Positions 40,698 to 50,976 of a stretch of DNA of 64,000 bases are shown here, one piece after another; position 1 is the first letter of the stretch, and each line of letters starts with the position of its first letter. The notes below the pieces were generated by a model. It was not told the origin of the DNA and did no database searches. It saw only the letters and a list, made by a program, of their open reading frames with translations. The position numbers and the translations under genes were made by a program. Source of the DNA: Acidobacteriota bacterium (GTDB lineage Bacteria > Acidobacteriota > Terriglobia > Bryobacterales > UBA6623); NCBI GenBank assembly GCA_016125275.1, contig WGMB01000001.1, positions 310,001-374,000 of the forward strand, given 5' to 3'.

Positions 40698-43600
40698 CAC
40701 GCAAAGCTGCAATCCTCTTTCTCTTGCTGGGCCTGCTGGCCGGGGCGCCTGTGGGGGCAGCGGACCGCGCAGTGCAACTGCTGCTGGACAAAGCGCAGGC
40801 GCTGGAAGGGCGCGGCCGGCTCGACATGGCCGCCGAGGCCTGGCGGCAGGTGCTGCTGGCGGACCCCGATCAGCCGGACGCTCTGGCGGGTTTGGCCAAG
40901 GCGGCGCGCCTGGACGGTCGTAACGCCGAGGCCGAGCAATACCTGTCGCGCCTGCGTCAGGTCGCGCCGGGCCATCCGGCGTTGCAGAGCATCACCGACG
41001 TCAAGGCGCTCGGCCCTTATCAGGCCCAGTTGGATGAAGCGTCCCGGCTGTCGAAGGAAGGCAAGAAGGAAGAGGCCATGCGGATCTACCGCGACGTCTT
41101 CGGCGAAGCGCCTCCGGCCGGGGGCTGGGCGATCGCTTACTACGAGACGTTGGCGGCCACGGCGGACGGCTGGAAGCCCGCTGTGGACGGACTGCGCAAG
41201 CTGTCGGCGAAGTATCCCGAGGCTGACGAGTACCGCCTGTCGCTGGGGCGGCTGCTGACCTATCGCCCGGAGACGCGGACGGAGGGCATGCAGATGCTCG
41301 CTGCGATCGGCGAGGGGCCCGACGCCGCTCCGGCGCGGCAAGCTTGGCGGCAGGCGCTGGTGTGGGCCGGTCCGAACCGGGAGTCCCTGGATTCGCTCAA
41401 CGCCTACCTGTCGCGTTATGACGACTCCGAGCTCGCAGCCCTGCGCGACAGCGTTCCGGCGGCCGGCCAGGCCCGTAGCGCGCCCACGGCGGGCCGCGAG
41501 ATCGAGCTCGGCTACAAGGCTCTGCGGGAGAAGGATCTGGAGGAAGCCGAGCGCCAGTTCCGAGCGGCGCTCGAGACAGCGCCCTCGAACGCGAAGGCGC
41601 TGGCCGGCATGGGCTTCGTGCGGATGCAGCAGGAGCGCTTCCGGGCGGCGGTGGAGTCGCTGACGGCGGCGTCGCAGGCGGCGCCCGGCGATGAGGTCAT
41701 CCTGGACGCCTTGGCAACCGCGCGCTTCTGGACGTCGATGGACGACGGCAAGACCGCTCTCGAAGAAGGGCGCACGGCGGACTCCGTGGCGGCTTACCAG
41801 ACGGCCCTGAGCATGCGGCCGAGCGAGGCGGACGCCCTGAGGGGGCTGGCCGGGGGACTGATGAAACTCGGCAAGCCGGCCGAGGCGGCGCCGGTCTACG
41901 AGAAGCTGCTCGGCGTGGAGCCTCTCAACGATCAGGCCTGGGCTGACCTGGTCAACGCGCGCTACGAGGCCGACGGCGCCGTCGCGGCTCTGGCCGCCTC
42001 GCGGGACATGCCCCCGGCGGCGCGTGAACGGCTGGACCAGAACGTGAGCCACCTCGCTCTGATGGCGGTGATCTATGCCGATACCGGCCGGGAAGAGCAC
42101 TCTCGCGAGACCTTGCAGCGCGCCATGCAGTTGGCCGCCCCCAACAGCGTGGACCTGCCCGAACCCATCCGGTTGCGGCTGGCGGGCTTGCAGTTGCGGC
42201 ACGGTGACGCGGCCCGGGCCGCCAAGGAGTTCGAAGACGTCTTGCAGGCCGACCCGAGCAATCTCGACGCGTGGGAGGGGGCCCTGGCGGGCTTCGTGCA
42301 AGCCGGCGACCTGGCGCACGCCCGCGTGCTGCTGAGCTCCACGCCGGACGACGTCTACTATCGCGCCATGCAGCGTCCGAGCTTCCTGTATGCGGCCGCC
42401 AAGCTGCATCAGGCCGTCGGACAGCTCGATACGGCGGAAGGGTTCCTGCGCAAGGCGCTCGAGGCGCAGCCCGACCCGAAGTCCAAGGAAGCCCTCGGCA
42501 TTCGTCTGGAGCTCGCCTACTTGCTGCGGGACAGCGGCGAGACGGACGCCGCCGAGCGGCAGATCCGCTCGCTGGTAGACGCCAATCCCGAGAGCGCCGA
42601 CGCCCACAAGGCTCTGATCGGGCTGCTGGCCTCCGCCGGGCGGTACGAGGAGGCCTCGGCGGCCTTCGCGAAGCTGCCCTTGGCGGTCAGCTCGCGGCTG
42701 CTCAACGATCCGGACTTCATCACGATCCTCGCCGGCATCTACAAGGAGACCGGGCGCAGCGAGGAGGCCCTGCGGATGGTCCGCGAGGCGCTGGCGACCC
42801 TGGCGATCGAGAAGAAGGAACCGTCTCCGGCGCTGCGCCTGCAACAGGCCTGGTTGCTGCTGGACCAGGGTGGCGAGGACCAGAAACTCTTTGAGCTGCT
42901 GCAGGCGGCGAGGGAGGACCCCAATCTATCCACCGCGCAGCGCAAGGAGTTCGGCGAGATCTGGCTGATTTGGAGCCTACGGGAGGCGGACCGGTCGCGC
43001 GAAGCGGGCAACGTGCAGCGCTCAGCCTCGATTCTGGTGGCCGCCGCCCGGATGTTTCCGGAGGACGACCGGGTGCGCCGCGCTCTGGCCGGGACGCTGC
43101 TGGAGGCCGGCTACGCAGGTCAAGCCCTGGTGGTCTACAAGAGCTGGGGGCTGCGGGGAGCAGAGGCCGCCGACTACGCCGGCGCCATCGGCGCGGCGAT
43201 GACCGTGCAGGATCGTGCGGCGACCAACCAATGGTTGCGCGAGGGACTGCAGAAGTGGCCCCAGGACGCCGACCTGCTCACGATGGCCGGCCGCGTGGCG
43301 GCCTCGCGCGGCGACTACAAGCGCGCCGAGGCTTATTGGAAGGCCGCGTTGCAGAACATGCCGACCCAGAACCCGGCGCCGGGCTTTCCGTTCGACGCCC
43401 AGATGGGCGGCCCGCAAGGCGCCGGCCAACAGGACCCGGCTGGGGACCTGGGGCGGCTGTTGCTGGCTGACGCCGGCGGCTCCTCCAGCTCCTTGAGCGA
43501 CATGAGCTGGCTGAGCCCCGTAGGACAGGCCGCGCGCCAGACGCCGTCGCCGGGCGGCTTCGCGCCGTCGGCGCAGCAGGCCGGCCCACTGCCCTTGTTC

Positions 43601-44923
43601 GACGAGGCGCCGGAGACCCGTACGGTCGCCTCGGCCCAGCGTCCCATGACGGCGCCGCGTCCGGCTCCGCCGTCGGCCCGCACCCAAGGCTGGGACAACT
43701 TCGAGCTGCCGGACATGGAGGCCCTGGACAACCAGATGGCCGCGCTGGTCCAACAGGAGCGCCCGCGCTCGCGCCGCAGCGAGATCGAAGACCAAATCGC
43801 GGCGATCGAGGCCCGCAATACTCCGACGGCCGGCATGGGAGGCAGCACCCGTGGCCGCAGCGGCCGCACGGGCTTTGAGAGCCTGCGCGTGCAGGAAGCC
43901 GATTTTCGCGCCAGCGCGGTGGTCGGCAACCGGGTCCGCTTCAGCATGTCGGCGCGGCCGACCTACCTGGACGCCGGTTCTTGGGACGGCCAGAGCGACC
44001 TGCGCCTGGGCCTGTTGCCGGCCGGCAGCCAGTTCGGCGATCTGACCGCCAACGGCGTGGCGGGCGACCTGGAGATCGGCACGAAGACCTTCGGGCTCCG
44101 CTTCGGAACCACGCCGAGCGGCTTCCTGGTCGAGAACCTGACCTACGGCTTCCGCTTCACGCCGGGGGGCGGGCCCTTTACGGCGAGCTTCAATCGCGCG
44201 CCGGTCACCGATACGATGCTGTCTTTCGCCGGCTTGCGGGACCCCGTGACCGGGCAGGTCTGGGGCGGCGTGATGGCCGACGAGTTCGCCCTGCGCGGCG
44301 ACTGGGGCGGCGCCAAGCGTGGGGCCTATGCCAAGGCGGGCTACCAGAAGCTGACCGGCGACGGCGTGGCCGACAACAAGCGCATCGAAGTGACGGCCGG
44401 AACCTACTTCGAGGCGTTGCGCACCGACGAGGGCGCGCTGACGCTGGGCTTCAATCTCACGGGGCTGTCCTACGACAAGAACCTGCGCTACTTCACACTC
44501 GGCCAAGGCGGCTACTTCAGCCCCCAACGCTACATGCTGCTGAACGTGCCGGTGCATTGGCGTGGGAGCTGGCAACGGCGGTTCCACTACGACATCGGCG
44601 GCAGCATCGGCACGCAGTACGTGCGCGAGGACGCCTCGCCGTACTTCCCGACCTCGATTGCGCTGCAAGGCCGCTCGGGACCGCAGTACGCAGCGCTGTC
44701 TCGCACCGGCGCGCACTTCAGCCTGGACGCTCGCGGCGCCTACCACCTCGCCCCCAACTGGGTGATCGGCGCCTTCGTGACGGCCAACAACACCCGGAAC
44801 TTCACGGCGGGCTCGGCCGGCTTCTTTTTGAACTATTTGGTCAAGCCGCGCCCGATCGGCCAGGAGACCGACATCCCGCCGGTCCCGGACTGGACCGGAC
44901 AGCGGCCCTACTTCCTGCCGTAA
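40694..44923 (+). CDS. bcsC: Cellulose export outer-membrane protein BcsC (TPR plus barrel)
   Basis: 1409 residues. After a signal peptide (AAILFLLLGLLAGAPVGA) residues 25-890 are tetratricopeptide repeats (for example LLADPDQPDALAGLAKAARLDGRNAEAEQYL), a periplasmic superhelix that guides the glucan. A disordered Pro/Gln-rich linker occupies about 890-1070 (AQQAGPLPLFDEAPETRTVASAQ). The BcsC C-terminal domain (about 1075-1409) alternates polar and hydrophobic strands and contains ARPTYLDAGSWD, GGPFTASFNRAPVTDTMLSFAG and GGYFSPQRYMLLNVP, the 16-strand pore. The linker is longer than usual in E. coli. Confidence 0.93.
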   Translation: MTRKAAILFLLLGLLAGAPVGAADRAVQLLLDKAQALEGRGRLDMAAEAWRQVLLADPDQPDALAGLAKAARLDGRNAEAEQYLSRLRQVAPGHPALQSITDVKALGPYQAQLDEASRLSKEGKKEEAMRIYRDVFGEAPPAGGWAIAYYETLAATADGWKPAVDGLRKLSAKYPEADEYRLSLGRLLTYRPETRTEGMQMLAAIGEGPDAAPARQAWRQALVWAGPNRESLDSLNAYLSRYDDSELAALRDSVPAAGQARSAPTAGREIELGYKALREKDLEEAERQFRAALETAPSNAKALAGMGFVRMQQERFRAAVESLTAASQAAPGDEVILDALATARFWTSMDDGKTALEEGRTADSVAAYQTALSMRPSEADALRGLAGGLMKLGKPAEAAPVYEKLLGVEPLNDQAWADLVNARYEADGAVAALAASRDMPPAARERLDQNVSHLALMAVIYADTGREEHSRETLQRAMQLAAPNSVDLPEPIRLRLAGLQLRHGDAARAAKEFEDVLQADPSNLDAWEGALAGFVQAGDLAHARVLLSSTPDDVYYRAMQRPSFLYAAAKLHQAVGQLDTAEGFLRKALEAQPDPKSKEALGIRLELAYLLRDSGETDAAERQIRSLVDANPESADAHKALIGLLASAGRYEEASAAFAKLPLAVSSRLLNDPDFITILAGIYKETGRSEEALRMVREALATLAIEKKEPSPALRLQQAWLLLDQGGEDQKLFELLQAAREDPNLSTAQRKEFGEIWLIWSLREADRSREAGNVQRSASILVAAARMFPEDDRVRRALAGTLLEAGYAGQALVVYKSWGLRGAEAADYAGAIGAAMTVQDRAATNQWLREGLQKWPQDADLLTMAGRVAASRGDYKRAEAYWKAALQNMPTQNPAPGFPFDAQMGGPQGAGQQDPAGDLGRLLLADAGGSSSSLSDMSWLSPVGQAARQTPSPGGFAPSAQQAGPLPLFDEAPETRTVASAQRPMTAPRPAPPSARTQGWDNFELPDMEALDNQMAALVQQERPRSRRSEIEDQIAAIEARNTPTAGMGGSTRGRSGRTGFESLRVQEADFRASAVVGNRVRFSMSARPTYLDAGSWDGQSDLRLGLLPAGSQFGDLTANGVAGDLEIGTKTFGLRFGTTPSGFLVENLTYGFRFTPGGGPFTASFNRAPVTDTMLSFAGLRDPVTGQVWGGVMADEFALRGDWGGAKRGAYAKAGYQKLTGDGVADNKRIEVTAGTYFEALRTDEGALTLGFNLTGLSYDKNLRYFTLGQGGYFSPQRYMLLNVPVHWRGSWQRRFHYDIGGSIGTQYVREDASPYFPTSIALQGRSGPQYAALSRTGAHFSLDARGAYHLAPNWVIGAFVTANNTRNFTAGSAGFFLNYLVKPRPIGQETDIPPVPDWTGQRPYFLP

Positions 44924-44959
44924 GGCGAGCAGCCGGTTCTGATTCGCGGAGAGTCTTCG

Positions 44960-47062
44960 ATGTTCGAGCGCATGAAAACGCCTGGGTCAGCGGGGAAGGG
45001 AGCCGAGCGAAACGTACGGTTGCTGATCGCCGCGGCCGTGCTGGTCGCCGCGCCTGGGTTGCGGGCGCAGATGAGCTGCGCCTCGGCCGCCACTCCGGTC
45101 GCGGTGCGGGACCAAGGAGGGGCGGAGCTCACGGCGGATTTGACGCTGACCTGTACCGGCGGGCTGCCGGCCTTCGCCGGAGCGGATCTACCTCGCTTTC
45201 AGATCCTCGTGGTAGCAAACGCGGCGATCACGAGTAAGGACCTCGATCCCACCGTGGGCCGCTCGGCGGGTTGGAACGAGGCGCTGCTGCTGGTCGATGA
45301 TCCGGCGGCGGCGGCGCAGAGGCCCTGCGCGCCGCTGGACGCCGGGCCGCCGTGCGAAGCGATCCAGGGGAAGCCCGGGGCGCCGAATGTCTTCCCGGCG
45401 CGACGGGTGCAGGACAATGCCGTCGTTTTCTCGGGCGTGGCCTTCGACCCACCGGGACCGGAGGGCTCGCGGAAGCTGCGCATCACGAATGTGCGGGTGG
45501 ACGCAGCAGGCCTCGACGATCCGTTCTTTCCCGATGAGGTGCGCCTTACCGTGCAGATCTTTCCGGCGGGCGGCGGGACGATCGCCGTGAACCCCGCCGA
45601 GACGCTGGCTGCGCGAGTCGCGCCGGGGCTCACCTTTGGGTTGCGGACGGCCGAGGACGAGCCCGCGCCGGCCGCCGAGGCCGCGCTGGTGACCACGCCG
45701 GCGATGCTGCCGGAACAGACGCCCGACACCGAACAGTCGTTGCTGGTGCGCTTTACCGAGGGCTTTGCGAGCGCCTTCCGGCGGCGCAATCTGGCCACCA
45801 GCTCCGGCTCGCCGGCGATGCTGGTCGGGCAGGCGCTGCCCGGCGCGAGCTACGGCACGGAAACCGGCTTCTACAACCCGACGTTCGGGGCCGGCAGCGG
45901 CTTGGACCAGGCCGGTCTGGCGGATACGGGGACTCGCCTGAAGGCGGTTATCGAGTCGATCCCGGCGAATGTGGACGTCTGGGTCAGCCAGGCCGATGTT
46001 TCGCCGACCGGCGTCACGCACGCTCTGCTCACCTACACCGACGCTGACGGCGGGGGCGCCTTTACGCCCGCCACGGGGGCCAAGAACGGGTTCGTGAAGC
46101 TGGACGAGACCAACGGGATCGCCGTGGCGGTGTGGGAGGTGCTCAGCTCCGACGCGACCCGCATCGAGGATCTGACGTTTCGCGTGCTGCTCACGGCCGG
46201 CGACGGGGCCCCTGCGTCCGGCGTCGCAACGGTCTTCGGCGCGATGACGCCGTCGTCGTCGGCCAGCGCCGTGCTGGCGCCGCGCTTCGAGGAGACGTTC
46301 GACAAGCAGCGGGCCTTCGAGGTGAAGGACGTGGTGACGAGCGCCTTCTTCACGGTGGTTTCCGCGGCGAGCTATGACGGCGTCGCGGTGGCCCCGGACT
46401 CCCTGGCGGCAGGTTTCGGCGACAACCTTGCGCCGGGGCTGGCGGTGGCCCAAGGCTCGTTGCCGCTCGAGCTCGCCGGCTCGTCGATCGAGATGATCGA
46501 TTCGGCCGGAATGCGCTGGAACCCCCGGCTGATCTTCGCTTCGCCCGGGCAGATCAACTTCTGGATCGAGCCCGGCGTGACGGTCGGTCCGGCGGTGCTG
46601 AACGTGCTGCGGAACGGTCGTCTGGCGGCTTCGGGGCAGATCGTGGTGGCGGCCTATGCGCCTTCGGTGTTCTCGGCGAACGGCGATGGAACGGGCGTCG
46701 CGGCGGCGGAGCTTCTGCGCGTCTCCAATGGTTCGACCACGCCGGAGCCGGTGGGCGTGTACGACGCGGAAGAAGGCCGCTGGCGGCCTCGGCCCGTGTC
46801 GCTGGGCCCCGACGGCGAGTTGCTGTTCCTGACTCTGTATGGGACCGGGATTCGCGGCCGCGCGAGACTGGCGGACGTCCGCGCCGAAGTGGGCGGCCAG
46901 GTCGTGCCGGTGATCTACGCCGGAGCCCAGTCCGAGTACGCCGGGCTGGACCAGATCAATCTGGGACCCCTGCCGCGGTCTCTGGCCGGCAAGGGCGAGG
47001 TGGACATCGTGCTGCGCGTGGCCGGCCGCACTTCGAACCGGGTAACCGTCGCCTTCGAGTAG
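44960..47062 (+). CDS. Secreted protein with TIGR03437-like C-terminal domain
   Basis: 700 residues with an Arg-led signal peptide (LLIAAAVLVAAPGLRAQ). Residues 40-460 consist of beta-sandwich modules (AVRDQGGAELTADLTLTCTGGLP, YGTETGFYNPTFGAG, NVDVWVSQADVSPTGVTHALLTY) whose family I cannot name. Residues about 465-700 form the TIGR03437-type domain (VSAASYDGVAVAPDSLAAGFGDNLAPG, FASPGQINFWIEPGVTVGPAVLNVLRNG, LFLTLYGTGIRG, YAGAQSEYAGLDQINLGPLP), matching that of the GH5 protein. It lies 36 nt after bcsC with a GGAGAG site, so it is probably cotranscribed and might interact with the exported glucan. That link is inferred. Confidence 0.85.
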   Translation: MFERMKTPGSAGKGAERNVRLLIAAAVLVAAPGLRAQMSCASAATPVAVRDQGGAELTADLTLTCTGGLPAFAGADLPRFQILVVANAAITSKDLDPTVGRSAGWNEALLLVDDPAAAAQRPCAPLDAGPPCEAIQGKPGAPNVFPARRVQDNAVVFSGVAFDPPGPEGSRKLRITNVRVDAAGLDDPFFPDEVRLTVQIFPAGGGTIAVNPAETLAARVAPGLTFGLRTAEDEPAPAAEAALVTTPAMLPEQTPDTEQSLLVRFTEGFASAFRRRNLATSSGSPAMLVGQALPGASYGTETGFYNPTFGAGSGLDQAGLADTGTRLKAVIESIPANVDVWVSQADVSPTGVTHALLTYTDADGGGAFTPATGAKNGFVKLDETNGIAVAVWEVLSSDATRIEDLTFRVLLTAGDGAPASGVATVFGAMTPSSSASAVLAPRFEETFDKQRAFEVKDVVTSAFFTVVSAASYDGVAVAPDSLAAGFGDNLAPGLAVAQGSLPLELAGSSIEMIDSAGMRWNPRLIFASPGQINFWIEPGVTVGPAVLNVLRNGRLAASGQIVVAAYAPSVFSANGDGTGVAAAELLRVSNGSTTPEPVGVYDAEEGRWRPRPVSLGPDGELLFLTLYGTGIRGRARLADVRAEVGGQVVPVIYAGAQSEYAGLDQINLGPLPRSLAGKGEVDIVLRVAGRTSNRVTVAFE

Positions 47063-47064
47063 CC

Positions 47065-50000
47065 TTAGGGCTCCTTGCGCGGGGTCAGCCGCATCCAGCC
47101 TTCACTGACGCCTGCACGGGCCGGCGGAACCGCGCCGACCGGCGGCAGCGGAGGCACGAGGGACGACAACCATTCGCCGGGCTGGCCGTCCTCGCCGGGC
47201 TCGTAGCGGACCCATTCCACGTCGTGGCCCTCGACCTGGGGCGTCGGCAGAATCGGGTTGAGCGCCCCCAGTGACGGGATCGACAACAACGGCCCGACCC
47301 GAAACGTCGGCTGAAGCCGCTCCACGCCGGCGAGGAACTCCTTGGGGACGACGATCTTCTTGCGGGGCAGGGCGCCGCAGACCGCATGAAGACCGGCCCC
47401 CGCTTCCACCAAGACCGTGAGATCGAGCTTGTCTCCCAGTGCCACCGGGAAGGCGCACTCCAGCCCCGCCACGAACGGATGATTGGCGGGCTTTTCGGTG
47501 ATTCCGCCGGAGGGTAACTCGTTGAGGATGGCCTTCTCGGCCGCTTCGGCGTCGACGGGGGCGAACCGGCCCGCGGCGGGTTCGGGGCCGGGCAGGAAGC
47601 AGCCGAGCACGCCGTCGTCAGGACGGCTCTGATCCCCAATGCGCACCTGCAATGTGGGAAGGGCGGGCGGCTGAGCCGGAGGCGGCGGATCGCCCTTGAG
47701 GGCCTCGGCGGCGGTCTCGCCGGTCGCCTCCAACCAAACCCCGGCGGCGAGAACGGCGATGGGATCGCCGGTGAGCCGGACCTTGCGGTCCTTGACCTTC
47801 TGCTTGGGGTCGATGGAAGGCCGCAGCGTGTCGATGATACGCATCAGTGCGGTGAGCCCGGTCTCAAACAGCTCCGTCTTGGGCTGGCTAGGCGGAACCG
47901 AGACGCCGCCTTGTGCCGCCACGCCTTCCACCAAGCTGCGCAGCCGCTGGTTCTCGATCACGGCAAGGGGATCGTCCGCGGCCCCCAAGCCCATCTCCGC
48001 GAGCGTCCAAGGGTGCGCTTCGAACCAGCAATTGAGCGTGGCGGACTGCTGGCTGCCCCGCTGCGGCGGATCGCTGCGGACCTGCCCCAGGGCTCGGCCG
48101 GAGGCGTCGTAGACCTCCAGGGCGTGCTCGAAGAGATCGGGCACGAGGAAGCCGCACAGCGGCGTGTCCTTGAAGGTGGCGTCCTGGTTCGGGTCGTCGG
48201 CGGACAGCAGCCGAAACCGCAAGCGACTCCAGTACGGCAACCGAGGGCTCAGGGCCGTCCACCACGGCAGCGTGTCGTCGCCGGCCGGGGAAGAGGGGTC
48301 GGCGATCTGCGAGATCCAGGAGCGGCGGGCGCCGAACGCGTCGATGAGGTCGAGCTTGTTGAGCCGCAGCGCGCCGGTCCGTTGGCGCTTGCCGCGCTCG
48401 TAGAGCGCCTGATCGAAGCCGGTGAGCGGCGCCGACAGGACGGCCATCTTCTTGAAGGTCTGGCCGTCGACGCCGTTCGGCGGCTTGCCGACCTTGACGG
48501 GGTTGCCGTACTTGTCGAGGGTGAGCTGCGTGACCAGGGCGCTTTCGAGCGTGTGCACGATCGTGCTGGTCAAGAACGAGCGCTCATCGAACACCTCGAC
48601 TTGGCCGGCCGGTGGCTCCGTGGCGGCTTCGGTGAGCGGGCGGAACTCTACGCTCGGCGGTTTGTCTCCCAAGCCGTCGAGGGTCCAGTCGGTCTCGAGC
48701 GACGAGAAGGGGTGGGCGTAGTTGACGTCGGCGAACAGAGGGTCCCAGGGATCGCGCCAGGGCAGATAGGCGACGGGGCTCGGCTCGCGGCCCTGTACCA
48801 TCGACAGGATCTGGGTCTTGGCGGCCGGCTGCAAGTCCGGCTCGCGCAGCAGCCACAAGGCGTGGGAGGCTTCTTGGAAGGACTTCTCGGCGGCGTTGAG
48901 CGCGGCGGTCGCGGCGCCGGGCAGGCTCTGGAAAGCCATCTCGTCGGCGTTCGAGGAGTCGAACAGCGTCGTCTCCTCCACTAATGCCCGGGCTTCGGGC
49001 GGCAGGCCGGCGTTGGAGCCCAGTGCGGCCGTGTTGTTGACGATGTTGCGCGCCAGGACGATCTTGCCCGAGCCGGTCTTGATGCTGGTGAGGGTCTCCC
49101 CGCTGACGCGGCAGCGCAGCATGCCGCTGGCTTCGAAGCGCCCGTCCTCGCCGAAACGGAAGGAGCGGCCCTGGCCGGTGACGACAATCTGCGGGGACCA
49201 GGGGCGGTACCAGCGAGGGCCGGGTAGCTCATAGAGGCGATCGGCGTCCGGCAGGCTGACGCCGGCTCCGTGGACCGCGATCAGGAAGCGCCGCATGGCG
49301 TCCGCGTCGGTGACATCGAGCCAGTAGCCTGCGCCGTCGGAACCGCGACCACCGGCGGCCGGACCCAGCAGCATGGGCTGGGCGGTCGGGCGGCTGTCTC
49401 GGACGCGAACGATGGCGGGGTCGATGGGCGAGCCCTTGGCCTCCGCTTCGGAAGCTGCCGAAGCCAGCGCGGACTGCACGTCCGCCATCCAGGCGCCCAG
49501 CTCGGCCGGCGTCGGCTCATAGGGCTTGGCGGTCTGGGGTTTACGCTGCAAGGAATCCTTCAGCTTGTCCTTGGACAGCGCGCTGGATTGCACCGCGGCC
49601 GAGCGCGTGCTGATGGCCGGCCAGTGCCCCGAGGCTTGCCGCGTCATCGCCGTGTTGACGTTGCTGAGCGCTTTGGAGAGATCGAGCTTGGGGGCCTTCT
49701 GTAGGACCGCGGCGCGCGCGAAGACGTCGATCTGGGCGTAGAACCGGCTCTTGCCCGGCGCGCTCTGAAAGCTCAGGGCGTGCAGCGCCGCAGGCAGGTC
49801 GAGGACGCCGCTCTGCGTCTTGGCTTGCTGGCCGTCGAGACTCTGCAAGAGAGCCTCGACCATCTCGACCTTGTTGGCGTCGTCGAGGCTGGCGACGGCG
49901 GCCATCGCCGTCTTGACGGATGGATAGACCTGGATGTCGCCGTGCTCGAACGAGGGGGGCGCGGCGGCGGGGGGCTTCAAGGGGACTTCCACGACGGCGC

Positions 50001-50976
50001 CGTGGCAGACGATCTCGCTCGGTACGGTGGAGGTCAGGACCTGTCCGGCGCCCGTGGAGAGGCCGGGCTGGACCTGCGCCGCCGAGACCGCGATGGCTTG
50101 CGCGCTGCGTTGCATCGCCTCGGCGCGTCCAGTCTGCCGCATCTGCTCGCTGATGCGTACGGCGTTGCGGGTCTGCAGGGAGGCCTGCACCGTGCGGGAG
50201 GCCGGCGCTTGCGCGACCTTTGCCGATGTCGGGATGAACTGCACGGCGGACTGCGCCGCGGCGCTCGTCACCAACGTGGGCAGGAGGTGGAATGGACGAG
50301 CCTTCCAGGCGAACTTCCAGGCCTTCATCCGGGCCTTGCGATCGGGCGAGCGATGGAGGGGGTCCTGGGACGGTGCGGCGAACCAGCCGACGACGGAGTA
50401 GCTGACCGGCCCGGCGGAGGTTCCCAGGTCGGCCAGATCGTCGTGGAAGCCGAACCGACCGCGGGCTGTGGGATAGTAGGCCGCCACGGCCGGGTTGAAG
50501 GAGCCCTGCTCGTTGTTGTTCCACACGCCCCAGCCGGGCTCGCCGAGGGATTCGGCCGACGGCAGCAGGCCGGCGAAGGTGTGGACGGAGGCTGCGTCGA
50601 CCGACGTGGGCGGCGACCAATCGTCGAGGCGCACGTTCGTTTGCGTTCGCGAATCGACCACCCAGGCTCGCCAGCTTCGCTTGACGTGGCGGGGCAGTTG
50701 GCCCACACGCCCGATCGCGGCGCGGCCGCTGGGCGGCGGATTGAATCGCACCACCAGCCAGAGGTCCGGGACGCCGGGGAAGAGAGTGCGGCGACCGCCC
50801 TCGGCGTCGATGAAGCGAGCCCGAGTGAGGGCGTCGGGCAGCGCCCAGTGGACGTGTACGCCCGGCTCGAGCGTCGCGTCGAGGTTGAACGCGCCGCCGC
50901 CGAGGGACGGGACGGGAGTCGCCTGAGCGACCACCTTCGCCTCCACATGGACCGGGACCAGGATGGAAAGCGACAT
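47065..50976 (-). CDS. Giant unknown protein of the five-gene operon (1303 aa)
   Basis: 1303 residues, last gene of the operon. There is no signal peptide or membrane helix. The N-terminus is SLSILVPVHVEAKVVAQ, then a stretch FNLDATLEPGVHVHWALPDALTRARFIDAEGGRR. The middle is Ala/Gln/Ser-rich and probably helical (about 225-480, MRQTGRAEAMQRSAQAIAVSAAQVQPGLS). The C-terminal half has beta-rich blocks (WRDPWDPLFADVNYAHPF, YWSRLRFRLLSADDPNQ, PLCGFLVPDLFEHALEVYDASGRALGQVRSDPP). Four or so cysteines only. The ATG overlaps the stop of the 350-aa gene by one base and has GAGGAG 8 nt upstream. I do not recognise a family. It converges with the TIGR03437-like protein gene, 2 nt between stops. Confidence 0.85.
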   Translation of the reverse strand: MSLSILVPVHVEAKVVAQATPVPSLGGGAFNLDATLEPGVHVHWALPDALTRARFIDAEGGRRTLFPGVPDLWLVVRFNPPPSGRAAIGRVGQLPRHVKRSWRAWVVDSRTQTNVRLDDWSPPTSVDAASVHTFAGLLPSAESLGEPGWGVWNNNEQGSFNPAVAAYYPTARGRFGFHDDLADLGTSAGPVSYSVVGWFAAPSQDPLHRSPDRKARMKAWKFAWKARPFHLLPTLVTSAAAQSAVQFIPTSAKVAQAPASRTVQASLQTRNAVRISEQMRQTGRAEAMQRSAQAIAVSAAQVQPGLSTGAGQVLTSTVPSEIVCHGAVVEVPLKPPAAAPPSFEHGDIQVYPSVKTAMAAVASLDDANKVEMVEALLQSLDGQQAKTQSGVLDLPAALHALSFQSAPGKSRFYAQIDVFARAAVLQKAPKLDLSKALSNVNTAMTRQASGHWPAISTRSAAVQSSALSKDKLKDSLQRKPQTAKPYEPTPAELGAWMADVQSALASAASEAEAKGSPIDPAIVRVRDSRPTAQPMLLGPAAGGRGSDGAGYWLDVTDADAMRRFLIAVHGAGVSLPDADRLYELPGPRWYRPWSPQIVVTGQGRSFRFGEDGRFEASGMLRCRVSGETLTSIKTGSGKIVLARNIVNNTAALGSNAGLPPEARALVEETTLFDSSNADEMAFQSLPGAATAALNAAEKSFQEASHALWLLREPDLQPAAKTQILSMVQGREPSPVAYLPWRDPWDPLFADVNYAHPFSSLETDWTLDGLGDKPPSVEFRPLTEAATEPPAGQVEVFDERSFLTSTIVHTLESALVTQLTLDKYGNPVKVGKPPNGVDGQTFKKMAVLSAPLTGFDQALYERGKRQRTGALRLNKLDLIDAFGARRSWISQIADPSSPAGDDTLPWWTALSPRLPYWSRLRFRLLSADDPNQDATFKDTPLCGFLVPDLFEHALEVYDASGRALGQVRSDPPQRGSQQSATLNCWFEAHPWTLAEMGLGAADDPLAVIENQRLRSLVEGVAAQGGVSVPPSQPKTELFETGLTALMRIIDTLRPSIDPKQKVKDRKVRLTGDPIAVLAAGVWLEATGETAAEALKGDPPPPAQPPALPTLQVRIGDQSRPDDGVLGCFLPGPEPAAGRFAPVDAEAAEKAILNELPSGGITEKPANHPFVAGLECAFPVALGDKLDLTVLVEAGAGLHAVCGALPRKKIVVPKEFLAGVERLQPTFRVGPLLSIPSLGALNPILPTPQVEGHDVEWVRYEPGEDGQPGEWLSSLVPPLPPVGAVPPARAGVSEGWMRLTPRKEP

